Below, piece by piece: positions 29,245 through 37,289 of a DNA stretch of 64,000 nt; the stretch's first letter is position 1; the number at the start of each line of letters is the position of its first letter. The notes under the pieces were generated by a model. It saw nothing but the letters and a program-made list of their open reading frames with translations, was not told where the DNA came from and did not search any database. A program made the translations under genes and the position numbers. The stretch is taken from assembly GCF_007988965.1 (NCBI RefSeq), contig NZ_BJVD01000001.1, forward strand, positions 62,001 through 126,000, written 5' to 3'. The stretch comes from Rummeliibacillus stabekisii (GTDB lineage Bacteria; Bacillota; Bacilli; Bacillales_A; Planococcaceae).

Positions 29245-29315
29245 TCACCTCATGTTGATTTTTGTAATTTTTTAGGTTAAAGTTTGGTTAACGTTAAAAA
29301 ATCAAAATGAGGTGA
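29245..29315 (+). promoter_or_regulatory. 19-bp inverted repeat occluding a ribosome binding site
   Basis: TCACCTCATGTTGATTTTT (29245-29263) pairs with AAAAATCAAAATGAGGTGA (29297-29315), 18 of 19 positions, with a 33-nt loop. The downstream arm contains the GAGGTGA ribosome site of the gene at 29321. In RNA this would block translation; as DNA it could be an operator. Confidence 0.7.
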
Positions 29316-29320
29316 GGAAT

Positions 29321-29668
29321 ATGAAAAAGTTTAGATGCCCTGTATGTGGTTTTATGGGTTTAGCAAAGAAACCGTATGATAGTAACCTTAGTGGATCTGG
29401 TGAAATTTGCCAGTGCTGTGGATTTCAATTTGGTTATGATGATCAATCTAGCCAAGCAAGAAAAAGGATCCAGGAATCCCATGATAGTTATCGAATTAAA
29501 TGGTTATTTGAAGGTGCAAAAGTATTTCATCCCTCAAGTTTTCCAGTTGAATATATCCAAAAAAACAGTACACGTATGACAGAGACGCAATTGATCAGAC
29601 AGCTAAATACAATTGGCTTTAAACATAATGTACCGAATAAAAAGTTGATGAAGACCATCATGAATTGA
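29321..29668 (+). CDS. CPCC-type cysteine-rich zinc-ribbon protein
   Basis: A 115-residue protein starting MKKFRCPVCGFMGL and containing EICQCCGFQFGYDD, i.e. two Cys pairs that should bind zinc, as in the CPCC (cysteine-rich) family often found near toxin/immunity genes. The remainder (QESHDSYRIKWLFEGAKVF) is typical of that family. The ATG at 29321 is chosen, with GAGGTGAGG six bases upstream. The ribosome site is buried in a strong stem (29245-29315), so translation is probably regulated. Function unknown; an immunity role is possible. Confidence 0.75.
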   Translation: MKKFRCPVCGFMGLAKKPYDSNLSGSGEICQCCGFQFGYDDQSSQARKRIQESHDSYRIKWLFEGAKVFHPSSFPVEYIQKNSTRMTETQLIRQLNTIGFKHNVPNKKLMKTIMN

Positions 29669-29742
29669 AAAAAGAAGGATTGTATAAATAAGATTTTTAA
29701 TGATTTGCTTAAATTAAAATATTTCTAAGCGAGAGTATGAAG

Positions 29743-29781
29743 ATCCGTTCAGTGAAAACACATTGGGCGGATGTTTTTTTA
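29743..29781 (+). terminator. Intrinsic terminator
   Basis: ATCCG-CA / TG-CGGAT stem followed by eight T residues, about 75 bp after the zinc-ribbon gene. Confidence 0.8.
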
Positions 29782-29846
29782 TATTGTCTTTGGTTTTTAG
29801 GTCTAGCATATAGATAAATTAGGGGTGTATTTTTATCAAAAAAGGA

Positions 29847-30299
29847 TTGATATTGGTTTATATTTTATTGAGCTGTATCCTTAGCAGCTGCACTACATCC
29901 AATAAGAAGGGATTACCAGGTGACCGTCCTCCGTCTGTTTTTGTAGAATTGAATGGGGAAAAGTATAGCACGACTCAAGGTTCATTCTGCTGGACAAATA
30001 TGTGTGTTGACAAGGTAGGACCTCCAGAATTATTACAAAATAAAAAGCCAATCAGGCTTACATCTAAGGCAATAGCCCAAATTAAGATGGATTATAAGCC
30101 ACAGCCAACCGAAGTTCATTTATCTTTAATGGAAGGTAATGAGGAAAAGAAAATACAGTTAAAAGGTGATGGACAATTCAAAACCCCAACAAAAAAGGGT
30201 GTGTATTATTATGTATATAGTGTATGGTGGGATACCGATGAAAAAGGGAAACAATACCATGGAGATGCGGCTTATGTTTTTTCATTAGAGATAGAATAA
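29847..30299 (+). CDS. Small lipoprotein, unknown; start codon uncertain
   Basis: A small secreted lipoprotein of about 150 residues with lipobox LSSC and mature part starting TTSNKKGLPGDRPPS. Central FVELNGEKYSTTQGSFCWTN and C-terminal YYYVYSVWWDTDEKGKQY resemble uncharacterised Bacillus proteins. The listed start (TTG 29847) has no spaced ribosome site and leaves the signal peptide without a basic N-terminus. The reading frame is open upstream through IKKG, and AGGGGTG at 29821 is well placed for a non-canonical ATT/ATC start at 29829/29835. Single gene, convergent with the acetate symporter operon. Confidence 0.65.
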   Translation: MILVYILLSCILSSCTTSNKKGLPGDRPPSVFVELNGEKYSTTQGSFCWTNMCVDKVGPPELLQNKKPIRLTSKAIAQIKMDYKPQPTEVHLSLMEGNEEKKIQLKGDGQFKTPTKKGVYYYVYSVWWDTDEKGKQYHGDAAYVFSLEIE

Positions 30300-30320
30300 T
30301 GACTACGTAATAGAGAGAAT

Positions 30321-30360
30321 AAAAAAGAGATCAGGAGAATCAACCCCCAATCTCTTTTTT
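30321..30360. terminator. Bidirectional intrinsic terminator
   Basis: AAAAAAGAGAT / ATCTCTTTTTT stem between convergent genes ending at 30299 and 30366. Confidence 0.88.
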
Positions 30361-30365
30361 ATTAG

Positions 30366-31895
30366 CTAGCTATTTTTAAGTCCAGTATTCGCTTTCACAG
30401 TTACTTCTGCATACTTGCGAACATCTGATTTTTGACCTACTAGTGAACCAATCCAACCTGCTAAGAAACCACACGGAACTGAAATGATTGCTGGATTAGT
30501 AAGAGGGAACAATGCTGTCCCTTTTAGAATAGCCGTACCTTCTGGACTCCAAATATTAGGGCTTAATGCTACAAGAATCAATGCTACAACTAGTCCAGTT
30601 ACCATTGCTGAAACAGCACCTGTTGTGTTAAATTTCTTATAATAGATAGTGTAAATAATAACTGGCAAGTTTGCACTTGCTGCAATACAAAATGCTAGCG
30701 ATACTAAGAAAGCTACATTTAATGTTTGAGCACCTAATGCAAGAAGGATAGAAATTACCGCAACCCCTATAGAAGCATAACGTGCAGCTTTCATTTGTTC
30801 TTTTTCTGTTGCTTTGCCTTTACGAATAATTTGGCCATAAATATCATGAGCGAAAGCAGAAGCACCTGATAATACCAATCCGGCAACAACAGCTAAAATA
30901 GTCGCGAAAGCAACTGCACAAACAAATGACATTAACAAGTCTCCGCCTAATGCTTGAGCAAGAAGTGGTGCGGCCATATTTCCGGCTGCATTGGCTGAAA
31001 CGATTTTTTCAGACCCTACAAATGCAGCGGCTCCAAAACCAAGGAAAATAGTGAGGACATAAAAGATACCAACAATCCATGTTGCGCTTACAACTGAGCT
31101 CCGGGCTGTTTTTGCATCTTTTACAGTAAAGAAGCGCATTAATATGTGAGGTAAACCCGCTGTACCTAAAACCAAAGCAATCATCACAGATAATGTATCA
31201 AAGCCGTTAGTATATTTTACGCCAGCATTGAGATAAGCTTCACCATGAGATGTTGATGTTTTAACAGTTTGGAACATTTCAAGAATATTAAAATTGAATT
31301 TTAAGAGTACAAGGAATGAGATAATAACAGTACCGATCATTAAAAGAACAGCTTTAATAATTTGTACCCAACTTGTAGCGGCCATCCCGCCCCATAGAAC
31401 GTAAATTGTCATCATTACGCCCACTAACAATACAGCTATCCAATAGTCTATTCCTAGCAAAAGCTGTATTAGTGCACCAGCCCCAACTAATTGTGCAATC
31501 ATGTAAAATAACACAATTACTATTGTACTTATAGCAGCAGTCCCACGAACTTTCTTTTGATTAAAACGTGCAGTAATCATATCTGCCAATGTGTAGCGTC
31601 CAAGATTTCGTAAAGGTTCAGCTACAATATATAAAACAACTAAATAGGCGACCAAGTAGCCAATACTATAGAAGAAACCATCAAAACCAAATAAAGCAAT
31701 AGCACCTGCTATTCCTAAAAATGAAGCAGCAGATAAATAGTCACCAGCAATCGCAATGCCGTTTTGCCAACCTGTTAGGCCACCGCCGGCAGTGTAGAAC
31801 TCGCTAGCTGAATTTGTTCTTTTCGATGCAATATACGTAACAATCAAAGTGAGCACTACAATTGCCACGAAGAATAAGATCCCAATAGCTCCCAT
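30366..31895 (-). CDS. actP: Cation/acetate symporter (SSS family)
   Basis: Sodium:solute symporter of 509 residues with about 13 membrane segments, closest in style to ActP/YwcA. Typical motifs include SEFYTAGGGLTGWQNGIAIAGDYLSAASFLG (about 31-61), RYTLADMITARF, LPHILMRFFTVKDAKTARSS and GAQTLNVAFLVSLAFCIAASANLPVIIY. It should import acetate or another short acid with Na+ or H+. The start ATG overlaps the stop of the DUF485 gene by one base (TAATG), so the two are translationally coupled, as in E. coli yjcH-actP. No terminator of its own other than the shared one at 30321. Confidence 0.93.
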   Translation of the reverse strand: MGAIGILFFVAIVVLTLIVTYIASKRTNSASEFYTAGGGLTGWQNGIAIAGDYLSAASFLGIAGAIALFGFDGFFYSIGYLVAYLVVLYIVAEPLRNLGRYTLADMITARFNQKKVRGTAAISTIVIVLFYMIAQLVGAGALIQLLLGIDYWIAVLLVGVMMTIYVLWGGMAATSWVQIIKAVLLMIGTVIISFLVLLKFNFNILEMFQTVKTSTSHGEAYLNAGVKYTNGFDTLSVMIALVLGTAGLPHILMRFFTVKDAKTARSSVVSATWIVGIFYVLTIFLGFGAAAFVGSEKIVSANAAGNMAAPLLAQALGGDLLMSFVCAVAFATILAVVAGLVLSGASAFAHDIYGQIIRKGKATEKEQMKAARYASIGVAVISILLALGAQTLNVAFLVSLAFCIAASANLPVIIYTIYYKKFNTTGAVSAMVTGLVVALILVALSPNIWSPEGTAILKGTALFPLTNPAIISVPCGFLAGWIGSLVGQKSDVRKYAEVTVKANTGLKNS

Positions 31896-32287
31896 TAATA
31901 GCCACCATCCTTCGCTTTTTCAATAATTTTTTCGCTGTCTTGATCAAATACATTTGCTTTTTTGACATAAAGCATACAGAGTACCCACGTCATAATAAAT
32001 AATCCTAAAGAATAAATCCATACCCAGGTAATATCACCAAAGGCTTTTCCATCCAAAATTGTTGTGAAAGAGGTTAAGATAGGCAATAGAATGTAGAGAC
32101 CTAAAAATAGAATTGAAATAGATCCAATAAAACTATTTTTCTTTTTTACAAGCGCTTTAAATTCAGAACTTTCTGAAATAGATACATACTTTTCTTCTGT
32201 CAGGCCATTCAAAACATTTGGTTCTTGCCCCAAATGATCGCTCACAACTTGTTTTTCTTCTAACGAGTGAGCTAAATTTTGACTCAT
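31895..32287 (-). CDS. DUF485 membrane protein (YjcH/YwcB-like)
   Basis: Small partner protein of acetate symporters, 130 residues, with two membrane segments (SIFLFLGLYILLPILTSF-like at about 62-85, and WIYSLGLFIMTWVLCMLYV at about 94-112). The conserved FKALVKKKNSFIGSISILFLGLY segment precedes TM1. The ATG at 32287 is chosen since AAAGGGGG lies seven bases upstream; a longer start at 32374 has no such site. It is first in the operon, upstream of actP, with a 16-bp palindrome at 32315-32330 just before it. Confidence 0.9.
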   Translation of the reverse strand: MSQNLAHSLEEKQVVSDHLGQEPNVLNGLTEEKYVSISESSEFKALVKKKNSFIGSISILFLGLYILLPILTSFTTILDGKAFGDITWVWIYSLGLFIMTWVLCMLYVKKANVFDQDSEKIIEKAKDGGY

Positions 32288-32314
32288 ACAAAATCCCCCT
32301 TTAAAAATATGAAG

Positions 32315-32330
32315 TTGGAAGTGCTTCCAA
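32315..32330. promoter_or_regulatory. Palindrome upstream of acetate symporter operon
   Basis: TTGGAAGTGCTTCCAA, a perfect 7-2-7 inverted repeat, 28 bp upstream of the DUF485 start. It only partly fits the cre consensus (three mismatches). Likely a repressor site, identity unknown. Confidence 0.45.
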
Positions 32331-32411
32331 TTCCTTGAAATAATCATATGCAAATTTGACAAAAATAGCAACATTTTTTAGAAAATTAATTATTTTTGGA
32401 AAATAAGTAAA

Positions 32412-32441
32412 AACCACTATTTCTAAAGAGGAAATAGTGGC
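32412..32441 (-). terminator. Intrinsic terminator of MATE gene
   Basis: CCACTATTTC / GAAATAGTGG stem followed on the minus strand by T residues. Confidence 0.88.
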
Positions 32442-32477
32442 TACCTATATAATAGAAGAAACTTATTCATGTACCGT

Positions 32478-33809
32478 TTAGCTTTGATTATTTTTTAACT
32501 GATATAACAGTATACCAATAGCAGTCATTCCTTCTGCAATAGGAAAGGCTAACCAAAGTACTTTGCCCGAAAACGCTGCAGGCAATAAATAGAGCAAGGG
32601 GAGGAATAATACAAGGGAACGCATAAGAATGATAATCATCGATAAGCGTATTTTCTTAATCGATTGATAAAATTCTGCATACAGCAAGTTATAACTAAGA
32701 AACAAATAGCCAATAAAGAAAAGATGTATGCCTTGCTTTGTAAATTCAATGATAGCAGGGTCATGCACGCTAAATGCTTGGATCAACTGATCATCAAGGA
32801 GCCATCCCACAAGAATAATGAGTATACCTGCAATAATGCCAGCAAGAAGTCCCAATTTCAAGACAGCTTTGAGTCGTTCTGTTAATTTTGCCCCATAGCT
32901 AAAGCTTACAATTGGTTGTATGGCTGCACTTATACCAAAGAAAAGCATGATAAATACGGCATGTAAATAATTGATTACAGCATAAGAGGTGACGCCAATT
33001 TCACCAACGAAATGACTAAAGGCAATATTATAGCCTACGACTACAATAGCGGTAGAACCTTCTGTAATAAAGCTTGGTGAGCCGATTTTTAAAATTTCTT
33101 TCATATTACTAAAGTTAAAGTGGAATGTTTTCAAATTAAAACGTAAATGGCTATCGCTTCGTAAAAAATGCAAAAGAAGTACACATAAACCTACGACTGT
33201 TGAAAGTGCTGTTGCATATGCAGCTCCACTAACACCCATGTTCATCTGAAAGATAAAGATATAGTTCAGGATGATATTTAAGACTGATGTGGTGATTAAA
33301 CCAATCATAGCTAGTTTCGGATTCCCATCGTTTCGTATAAAAATGCTTAAAACATTTTCTAATACATATATGAGACCGAAAAGAAGAATGACATGAAGAT
33401 AGTCTTCAACATAGGGAAGAACTTTAGTACTTGCGCCGAAAAGCAGAGCAATCTCTTTTTGTTTCCAAAGACAAATAATAACAAGTACACCAACAATGCT
33501 CACGGTCATTAATAGGCTCTGCATAAAAATGGAGCGAGCTTGCTGTATGTTATCCTTGCCCATTTCGATAGAGTAAAGAGTTGCACCTCCCATTCCAATC
33601 CATAGAGAAATGGATAACAATATAGAGAAAATAGGAACTGCTATATTGACTCCCGCTAAGGCAAGCGGTCCGACTCCGTTGCTGACAAAAATGCCATCTA
33701 CAAGAATATTGACAGACATTAAAATCATACCGAGTAGTGAGGGGAATAAATACGATAAAAATAGTTTGTGAATTGGGGTTTGCGTTAATTTGATTGATGT
33801 ATCACTCAT
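32478..33809 (-). CDS. MATE family efflux transporter
   Basis: Multidrug or metabolite exporter with about 12 membrane segments in two halves, 443 residues. Conserved features are LFLSYLFPSLLGMILMSVNILVDGIFVSNGVGPLALAGVNIAVP (about 16-60) and the second-half SPSFITEGSTAIVVVGYN and FGISAAIQPIVSFSYGA. The ATG at 33809 is chosen because GGAGG lies seven bases upstream; the 8-codon longer form has no site. It is divergent from a MerR regulator at 33938, and a 17-bp dyad between them (33884-33900) suggests inducible expression. Confidence 0.92.
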   Translation of the reverse strand: MSDTSIKLTQTPIHKLFLSYLFPSLLGMILMSVNILVDGIFVSNGVGPLALAGVNIAVPIFSILLSISLWIGMGGATLYSIEMGKDNIQQARSIFMQSLLMTVSIVGVLVIICLWKQKEIALLFGASTKVLPYVEDYLHVILLFGLIYVLENVLSIFIRNDGNPKLAMIGLITTSVLNIILNYIFIFQMNMGVSGAAYATALSTVVGLCVLLLHFLRSDSHLRFNLKTFHFNFSNMKEILKIGSPSFITEGSTAIVVVGYNIAFSHFVGEIGVTSYAVINYLHAVFIMLFFGISAAIQPIVSFSYGAKLTERLKAVLKLGLLAGIIAGILIILVGWLLDDQLIQAFSVHDPAIIEFTKQGIHLFFIGYLFLSYNLLYAEFYQSIKKIRLSMIIILMRSLVLFLPLLYLLPAAFSGKVLWLAFPIAEGMTAIGILLYQLKNNQS

Positions 33810-33883
33810 AGATGCCTCCGTAAAATGGAGCACTTCCTTTCTAGATAGAACGTTTCTTTTCCTTTTCTAATATGATTTTAAAG

Positions 33884-33900
33884 TATATAGTTACTATATA
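33884..33900. promoter_or_regulatory. Dyad operator between MATE and MerR genes
   Basis: TATATAGT-T-ACTATATA, a perfect inverted repeat of eight bases per arm, in the 128-bp divergent promoter region. Its position and symmetry fit a MerR-type operator. Confidence 0.6.
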
Positions 33901-33937
33901 GTCAATACGTATGCACTTAATGGAGAGGTGGAATGTT

Positions 33938-34759
33938 ATGTCAGAACAATCACACAAATATTTTACTACTGGAGAGTTTGCTAAACTTTGCCATATATCA
34001 AAACAGACCTTATTTTATTACGATGAAATCGGTTTACTTTCACCCTATATTAAAGAGGACAATGGATACCGTTATTATACCTATTCACAGTACGAAGTTT
34101 ATATAGTAATTGAACTGCTGAAAGATTTAGGCATGCCTCTTAAAGAAATTCGTAATTTTTTAAATAACAAAACGCCAATTGAAGCTATTCAATTACTTAC
34201 TAGCCAATTGGACGAAATTGACAATAAAATTAGTAAGCTTCAGCATATTAGAACAATAGCCGAAACGACTATCAAAATTATCAAAGAAGCATTAGAAGTG
34301 GATTGGGAAAGTATTACCGTTGAAAATCTTCCTGAGAGAACATTGCTCATAAGCCAGCATCTACGTCATGCAACGAATCGTCAATACTTGAATGCTGTGA
34401 CTGATTTTATTGATTTGTGCAATAAGCATGAATTATATACGGGGCATCCAATCGGAGCCATTTTAGCAGAGGAAGAAATATTGGCTGAGAACTTTGGAAA
34501 TTATAGTTATCTTTATACCGAAATGCCTTCGAGTATTGAAAAGGTCTCCACAATTGTTCGACCAGCAGGACAGTATATTATCGCCTATCATAAAGGAAAC
34601 GATAAGGAAATTGCTCCATCCTATCACCGAATATTTGAATTTGTAAAAGAGCATCAATTAGCAATTAAAAATTTTGCGTATGAAGAATATATTTTAGATG
34701 AGGTTGCTGTCAATGGTGCAGAGAATTATGTGACTAAGATTATGATTCCAATTAAATAG
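33938..34759 (+). CDS. MerR family regulator with effector-binding domain (BmrR-like)
   Basis: DNA-binding activator/repressor of 273 residues. The N-terminal MerR winged helix has FTTGEFAKLCHISKQTLFYYDEIGLLSPYI (about 8-37), with GYRYYTYSQYEVYIVIELLKDLGMPLKEI following. A coiled-coil dimer helix is at about 82-115, and the C-terminal half (about 125-273) is a GyrI/BmrR-like ligand-binding fold. The ATG at 33938 follows GAGAGGTGG at seven bases. It most likely senses a drug or metabolite and controls the divergent MATE pump and itself via the dyad at 33884-33900. The ligand is unknown. Confidence 0.9.
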   Translation: MSEQSHKYFTTGEFAKLCHISKQTLFYYDEIGLLSPYIKEDNGYRYYTYSQYEVYIVIELLKDLGMPLKEIRNFLNNKTPIEAIQLLTSQLDEIDNKISKLQHIRTIAETTIKIIKEALEVDWESITVENLPERTLLISQHLRHATNRQYLNAVTDFIDLCNKHELYTGHPIGAILAEEEILAENFGNYSYLYTEMPSSIEKVSTIVRPAGQYIIAYHKGNDKEIAPSYHRIFEFVKEHQLAIKNFAYEEYILDEVAVNGAENYVTKIMIPIK

Positions 34760-34884
34760 TCTATTTATTCTAGTTTATACTTATAATTTCTACTTTAACG
34801 TTAAATTATTCTCACTTGTTTTAATTCCGCTTCCTAAGAGAATTATTTTTTATTAGTAGAATAGTTTAACCATTACATTTCGAC

Positions 34885-34923
34885 AAAGTCGAGTCTTCTA
34901 AGTAGAGGATTCGACTTTTTATT
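34885..34923 (+). terminator. Intrinsic terminator of MerR gene
   Basis: AAAGTCGA-TC / GA-TCGACTTT stem followed by T residues, 125 bp after the MerR stop. Confidence 0.8.
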
Positions 34924-34943
34924 ATCTTCTTTTATTAAAAAGG

Positions 34944-34965
34944 TTCCCAAATGTATATTTGGGAA
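34944..34965. promoter_or_regulatory. Perfect 9-bp inverted repeat upstream of recombinase
   Basis: TTCCCAAAT, a GTAT spacer, then ATTTGGGAA, 42 bp upstream of the recombinase start. Not followed by T residues, so more likely an operator than a terminator. Confidence 0.45.
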
Positions 34966-35006
34966 AGTTATTTATGATAGAATAGAAGAAATTGAGGTGA
35001 CGTGAG

Positions 35007-35957
35007 ATGGATCCAAAAAAACCAAAAATACTTAGAGATTTTTTAATTTATTTAACAGCTATTAAAGGAAAGTCAAAACGCACTCGAGATGAGTATGAAT
35101 ACGATTTGACCTTATTTCTGAGGTTTACTCTTAGCGTACAACAAGATAAATTAGAGCAAATTGATACAATTGATATACATTCATTTGATGCCTCGTTCTT
35201 AAAGGAAATAACACTCGAAGATATGTATCTTTTTTTAGAATACTGTGAGGAGAGACGAAAAAATAGCGCACACACCCGTGCAAGGAAGGTAGCGACATTG
35301 CGCTCATTCTTTAAATACTTGAAATCCAAGCGCCATATTATAGAAGAAAACCCCGCAGATGATTTGGAAACACCTAAAATAGGAAAAAAGCAGCCGATTT
35401 ATCTCAGTTTAGATGAAGCGAAGACATTTATGGGCGGCATCCAGTACAGCGCACATTATGATAGAGATTATTGCATGATGACATTCTTTTTGAATTTGGG
35501 TATTCGTGTATCTGAATTATGTAATCTAAATATGGACTCTATCCATGAGCGTACACTTACTGTGAGAGGGAAAGGAGATAAAGAAAGGTCTGTTTATCTC
35601 AATGATGCATGCCTTAAAGCCCTGAAAACTTATTTAGAGCAGGAAAGGAATAAAATGAAGAATGCTGATAAAAATGAGGCTTTATTTCTTTCTCAAAAAG
35701 GAACACGTTTAACAAGGCAGCGAATTGCAAAGATAGTGAAAGAAATCAATTTATCATCAGGGTTAGAAAAAAAGAAGCTGTCGCCACATAAATTACGCCA
35801 TACATCTGCTACGATGATGTATAAAAGTGGAGCAGATATTAGAAGCCTGCAACAAATTCTAGGCCATTCTAACGTATCAACAACTCAAATTTATACACAT
35901 GTGGAGAATGAAGAGATCCAACGAGTAATTGAAAACAATCCTCTAAATATTTTATAA
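35007..35957 (+). CDS. Tyrosine recombinase (XerC/XerD-like)
   Basis: Site-specific recombinase of 316 residues, the usual Xer size. The N-terminal SAM-like core-binding domain spans about 8-115 (LRSFFKYLKSKRHIIEENPADDLETPK at its end). Catalytic residues: Arg in LGIRVSELCNL (about 173), Lys in VRGKGDKERSV (about 195), HKLRH (about 265-269), GHSN, and the nucleophile Tyr in TQIYTHV (about 301). The ATG at 35007 has GAGGTGACGTGAG upstream. It is a solitary gene, not in the codY or ripX context of XerC/XerD. A dif-like half-site lies nine bases after its stop (35966-35981). Confidence 0.9.
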   Translation: MDPKKPKILRDFLIYLTAIKGKSKRTRDEYEYDLTLFLRFTLSVQQDKLEQIDTIDIHSFDASFLKEITLEDMYLFLEYCEERRKNSAHTRARKVATLRSFFKYLKSKRHIIEENPADDLETPKIGKKQPIYLSLDEAKTFMGGIQYSAHYDRDYCMMTFFLNLGIRVSELCNLNMDSIHERTLTVRGKGDKERSVYLNDACLKALKTYLEQERNKMKNADKNEALFLSQKGTRLTRQRIAKIVKEINLSSGLEKKKLSPHKLRHTSATMMYKSGADIRSLQQILGHSNVSTTQIYTHVENEEIQRVIENNPLNIL

Positions 35958-35965
35958 ATAATAAT

Positions 35966-35981
35966 ATTATGTAAACAAATA
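35966..35981 (+). repeat. dif-like half-site motif, copy 2
   Basis: ATTATGTAAACAAATA, one mismatch from the consensus copy, preceded by AAATAATAAT. It lies immediately downstream of the recombinase gene. Confidence 0.55.
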
Positions 35982-36212
35982 AACAGGTACTTTATATAAA
36001 GTGTTGAGGTATGGCTACCGATGCAAAAGGGTATTAAAGGTAATACTAAATCAAAAATGTACTTAAACTAATGGGGCAGTATAGTTTAAGTACAAGTGAA
36101 TTAGAATATTAATTCTTTTATAAGAAGTCCAATATATTTTATTTTAAAACAACGAGGAGGCGTCAATCCAAAAGTGTGATGGACGTCTTATTCGTGTGAT
36201 TAGAATTGTATT

Positions 36213-36950
36213 TTAAAAATCAAAATAATCTACAATCATTTGTACGACTAAAAGAACTGTTACTAATCTAAGAAGTGGTTTTACATGTTCTGTTTTTAAT
36301 TTACGAGCTAATCTTACTCCTAACTGTGCACCAACAATGGATCCAAGCATTAATGCTATGGTAAGTGGCCATAAAATTTTACCCGTTGATATGTAAGTGA
36401 TGGCTGATCCAAAACAACTTGCAAAAACCCCAACTCTTGCTAAGCCAATTGCTCGGATATAAGAGATTTTTTGGCTTGCATATAAATATAATGCAAGTGT
36501 ACTGCTTCCTGGCCCAAACATTCCGTCATACATTCCTATCCCAATTAGTGCAGTCCCTGATTTTTTACTTGCATGAAATTGTTCAGTTCCATCAAAATTA
36601 CCTGTATTCATGAAGGAAGTTACAAAAGCAAAGCTTAATAGAATGATTGCAATAAGCGTTAGGGCACTTCCGCTTAAAAAGGAAGCAATGAGTCCACCTA
36701 AAATACCTCCTCCAAGACAAAATAGTAGGACTATTAATGCTTCTTTTGTGGAAACTTCTTTTTTCTTTAATATGACAAGAAAGCTTGAGAGTGAACTGAT
36801 AGTATTGGAAACCTTGTTTGCACCAATTGCTGAATGTACGGGTAACCCCATAAGTAACATAGTAGGTAAGCTAATAAGTCCCCCTCCTCCGACCAATGTA
36901 CCGACTACATTACCTATAATTCCAATTAAAAAAAAGATAATAAATTCCAT
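36213..36950 (-). CDS. TSUP family permease (TauE/SafE)
   Basis: Membrane protein of 245 residues with about eight membrane segments, in the sulfite exporter TauE/SafE (TSUP) family. The internal repeat motif is visible: GNVVGTLVGGGGLISLPTMLLMGLPVHSAIGANKVS (about 13-48) and its counterpart GIGMYDGMFGPGSSTLALYLY (about 140-160). Members export sulfite or organosulfonates, or have unknown substrates. The ATG at 36950 follows GTAGG at seven bases; a TTG at 36968 is also open but less typical. Single gene. Confidence 0.88.
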   Translation of the reverse strand: MEFIIFFLIGIIGNVVGTLVGGGGLISLPTMLLMGLPVHSAIGANKVSNTISSLSSFLVILKKKEVSTKEALIVLLFCLGGGILGGLIASFLSGSALTLIAIILLSFAFVTSFMNTGNFDGTEQFHASKKSGTALIGIGMYDGMFGPGSSTLALYLYASQKISYIRAIGLARVGVFASCFGSAITYISTGKILWPLTIALMLGSIVGAQLGVRLARKLKTEHVKPLLRLVTVLLVVQMIVDYFDF

Positions 36951-37289
36951 TAAATAACCTACTTTCAAAATTGCTCCATAGATTCAGTTTGCCACGTATA
37001 ATCAACTTTAAAAACATGATGAATGCAACGATGAGGTAGAAGAATTTGAATTATTGATAAGTAAATGATATGAGCATAATTTTAGATATTGTTTTTTAAT
37101 TTTCATTTAAAGGTTTTTTATTAAACCAAAATGAAAAATACTAAAAAAGCATCCATTTTGATTATCTTTTTTCAAAATGGAAGCTTCTTATTAATTTTAA
37201 ACAAGTAAGGTTAAATGGTGTTTTTGTTTAACTTTTTTGCGGCTACACCATTATCTCAAAGATTGATTTAATGGATGTATTTTTATCAC

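Noticed and set aside
36140..36200. Terminator after the TSUP permease gene
   Set aside because: The inverted repeat (GACGTC / GACGCC region) has a mismatch and a poor T tract; not strong enough to list.
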